Source: Actinomycetales bacterium UBA1416 (GTDB lineage Bacteria; Actinomycetota; Actinomycetes; Actinomycetales; Actinomycetaceae). Taken from it: a stretch of 7,328 nt of DNA. The position numbers were made by a program, and so were the translations under genes. The stretch is taken from the NCBI GenBank assembly GCA_002304945.1, contig DBPQ01000114.1, forward strand, positions 1 through 7,328, in the 5' to 3' direction. Of the stretch, positions 5,923 through 7,328 are shown one piece after another. The notes beneath the pieces were generated by a model, which did not search any database, was not told where the DNA came from, and saw nothing but the letters and a program-made list of their open reading frames with translations. Each line of letters begins with the position of its first letter. The first letter of the stretch is position 1.

Positions 5923-7008
5923 GTGAGCGAAGAGATTCCGACGCGTCGGTCGCGGCGATCGGCCGCGGCCGGAGGGGCCGCACAGGGCCGCCGGCCGTGG
6001 CGGGTGGGCCTCATCATCCTGGGCACGCTGGCCCTCGTCGCGGTGGCCGGCGTCCTGGCCGTGCAGTTCCTGCTGAACAACCAACTGGAGCGGATCGAGG
6101 ACCCGTTCGCGGACCTGACGGACCGGCCGACCCGGCCGGCGCCGTCGGCGGGCGCGACGGAGGAGACCGGCGAGCCGCCGGTCAACGTACTCGTGCTCGG
6201 CTCGGACTCGCGGATCTCGGCCGGGGACCCCTCGCAGTGGGAGTTCGGCGCGCAGCGTACGGACGCGATCCTGCTCGTCCAGGTGAGCGGGGACCGCGAG
6301 GACGCGTTCGTGATGTCCATCCCGCGTGACTCCTGGGTGCCGATCCCCGGGTACGGGATGAACAAGATCAACGCTGCCTTCTCCTTCGGTGGGCCGGCGC
6401 TCATGATCCAGACTGTGGAGGACCTCACCGGGGTGTACATCGACCACTTCGCGGTCACCGATTTCGAGTCCTTCGCCACCATCACCGACGCCCTCGGCGG
6501 GGTGCGGATGACGTTGCCGAACGGCTTGGACAACAACGGCATCGTCCTCGCACCCGGGGAGCACGTGCTGGACGGGGAGCAGGCGCTCGCGTACGTCCGG
6601 CAGCGGTACGGCCTCTCCGGCGGTGATTTCTCCCGCGTGCAGCGGCAGCAGAACTGGATGCGCGGGATCATGCGCGCGGTGTTCGAGCAGGAGATCCTGA
6701 AGGACGTGGGGCGGCTGACCAGTTTCTCGTCCACGGTGCTGCAATCCGTGGCGGTGGACGAGGGCATGACCCTGCCGCGCATGGTGACGGTGGGCTACTC
6801 GCTGAGGGACCTCCGCGGAGATGACGTGACGTTCATGACGGCGCCCTACGCGGGAACGGGGTGGAGCCCGGACGGCCGCCAGTCGATCGTGTTGCTGGAC
6901 GAGGCGCGCTCAGCCGCGCTGTTCGAAGCCTTCGCAACGGACACCGTGCGGGAGTTCCTGGACGCGAACCCGGACGGGGCGGTCATGCTGCCGGCCAACC
7001 CGGAGTGA
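5923..7008 (+). CDS. LytR-CpsA-Psr (LCP) family cell-wall glycopolymer ligase
   Basis: LCP proteins transfer undecaprenyl-linked polymers (teichoic acid, capsule, arabinogalactan) to peptidoglycan on the outer face of the membrane. The GTG at 5923 is chosen because GGAGG lies five bases ahead, giving 361 residues. A basic cytoplasmic tail (1-27, with RRSRR and GRRPWR) precedes one membrane helix (about 28-51) and a Pro/Thr-rich linker. The LCP domain (about 87-245) shows VLVLGSDSR (89-97), QRTDAILL (111-118), VMSIPRDSW (130-138), NKINAAFSFGG (147-157), DHFAVTDFESF (174-184), LDGEQALAYVRQR (216-228) and DFSRVQRQQ (235-243). The Arg and Asp residues that bind the pyrophosphate lipid (Arg112, Asp114, Arg135, Arg226, Arg228, Arg238) are all present. 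Its place near sugar-modifying and glycosyltransferase genes fits attachment of a surface polysaccharide. Which polymer it attaches cannot be read from the sequence. Confidence 0.93.
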   Translation: MSEEIPTRRSRRSAAAGGAAQGRRPWRVGLIILGTLALVAVAGVLAVQFLLNNQLERIEDPFADLTDRPTRPAPSAGATEETGEPPVNVLVLGSDSRISAGDPSQWEFGAQRTDAILLVQVSGDREDAFVMSIPRDSWVPIPGYGMNKINAAFSFGGPALMIQTVEDLTGVYIDHFAVTDFESFATITDALGGVRMTLPNGLDNNGIVLAPGEHVLDGEQALAYVRQRYGLSGGDFSRVQRQQNWMRGIMRAVFEQEILKDVGRLTSFSSTVLQSVAVDEGMTLPRMVTVGYSLRDLRGDDVTFMTAPYAGTGWSPDGRQSIVLLDEARSAALFEAFATDTVREFLDANPDGAVMLPANPE

Positions 7009-7067
7009 GAAGGGTTGAACACCTCACACGGCCTGCACATTCGTTGTGGTCCCGCCTGCGCGGCTGC

Positions 7068-7085
7068 TAGCCCGGATCTTTCATG
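7068..7085 (-). repeat. IS terminal sequence, right copy (inner end)
   Basis: TAGCCCGGATCTTTCATG is the exact reverse complement of 988-1005. Bases to the left of 7068 have no match beyond 1005 in the left copy, which fixes the inner end of the element. Confidence 0.7.
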
Positions 7086-7243
7086 GCCCGGCCGTGCGGG
7101 GTGGTGACCGGCACTTCGCGACGGTCTGATTCCGATTCTCGCATCGGGGTGCGACACACTGCCCGGGTGCCGCCTCGGGTGGGCGCCGGCTCCACGGTCC
7201 GGGAGTTGTTGTTGCTGGTCGGGATGGGACAGGTGCCCGCGGG

Positions 7244-7328
7244 TCAACCAGGGGCGGGGTAGGCGCGCAGCGTCGCGTAGGCGGTCTGGGCGAGGGACGC
7301 CCAGGGTGCCCGATCAGCGAGGTGGAGG
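7244..7328 (-). CDS. IS1380-family transposase, C-terminal fragment (cut by window end)
   Basis: This open frame on the minus strand gives the last 27 residues or so of a transposase: LHLADRAPWASLAQ, then TAYATLRAYPAPG and TGA (7246-7244). It matches the end of the left copy with several substitutions (S-A-F-T becomes T-A-Y-A). Whether this copy is intact, or carries the same amber codon as the left copy, cannot be seen because most of the gene lies beyond the window. Confidence 0.75.
   Translation of the reverse strand, partial: LHLADRAPWASLAQTAYATLRAYPAPG

Larger units (their letters stand above)
7068..7328 (-). mobile_element. IS1380-family insertion sequence, right copy, inverted, 3' part
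   Basis: This is the reverse-complement counterpart of 745-1005. It holds the last codons of a transposase and the whole non-coding tail, and runs out of the window at 7328. By my count about 10 of roughly 176 tail positions differ from the left copy, so these are relatives rather than identical recent duplicates. The tail hairpin is kept (7132-7136 with 7143-7147). The element ends 59 bases after the LCP stop codon, so it did not break that gene. Both IS copies transcribe inward, toward the segment between them. Confidence 0.87.

Noticed and set aside
5072..5926. Plus-strand 284-residue open frame opposite the glycosyltransferase
   Set aside because: It is a shadow frame rich in Arg, Val and His with no motif; the minus strand encodes a full GT-A protein.
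5793..6782. Minus-strand 329-residue open frame opposite the LCP gene
   Set aside because: Ser/Arg/Pro-rich with no family motifs, while the plus strand encodes a complete LCP domain.
6846..7247. Minus-strand open frame crossing the IS tail into the LCP gene
   Set aside because: It begins after the transposase stop, is Arg/Pro/His-rich, and runs through the IS end into the antisense of the LCP gene; its likeness to a frame near 830-1005 only reflects the repeated IS tail.

Overview
The window comes from a high-GC Gram-positive genome, most likely an actinobacterium. GC-rich codon usage throughout, an IS1380-type transposase of the actinobacterial kind, a LytR-CpsA-Psr (LCP) cell-wall ligase and a lipoprotein-type secreted HNH nuclease all fit. 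Micrococcales is my best guess at the order, but nothing in the sequence settles it.

Layout: bases 1-1005 are the 3' part of an IS1380-family element on the + strand, with an in-frame amber codon in its transposase. Bases 1006-1147 are a short repeat-bearing spacer. Two minus-strand genes follow: a membrane-anchored endonuclease/exonuclease/phosphatase (EEP) fold protein (1915-2877) and, 41 bases downstream of it, a secreted HNH (DUF1524-type) lipoprotein (1148-1873). A divergent control region with several dyads (about 2878-3170) separates them from a plus-strand gene for a membrane-bound nucleotide-sugar dehydratase of the CapD/WbpM/FlaA1 type (3171-4963). That gene is broken in frame at a run of eight G. 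Convergent to it, 12 bases away, is a minus-strand glycosyltransferase (4976-5806) whose motifs recall animal beta-1,4-GalNAc transferases. Divergent from that is a plus-strand LCP-family protein (5923-7008). From 7068 to the window end lies a second, diverged copy of the same IS, in inverted orientation.

How the genes may work together: the dehydratase would make an unusual NDP-sugar, the glycosyltransferase would use a nucleotide sugar on a glycan, and the LCP protein would attach a finished polymer to peptidoglycan. The middle of the window therefore reads as a piece of a cell-surface polysaccharide locus. The two extracytoplasmic nuclease-fold proteins beside it form a separate transcription unit of unknown purpose.

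Most worth a second look: the G8 tract exactly in the NAD(P)-binding glycine loop of the dehydratase (possible phase-off state, decay or assembly error); the GalNAc-transferase-like features of the glycosyltransferase; an EEP protein lacking two expected active-site residues; and the 6-kb segment bracketed by inverted IS copies whose non-coding tails are more conserved than their coding ends. I did not find a clearly new multi-gene system, an RNA gene or a CRISPR array.
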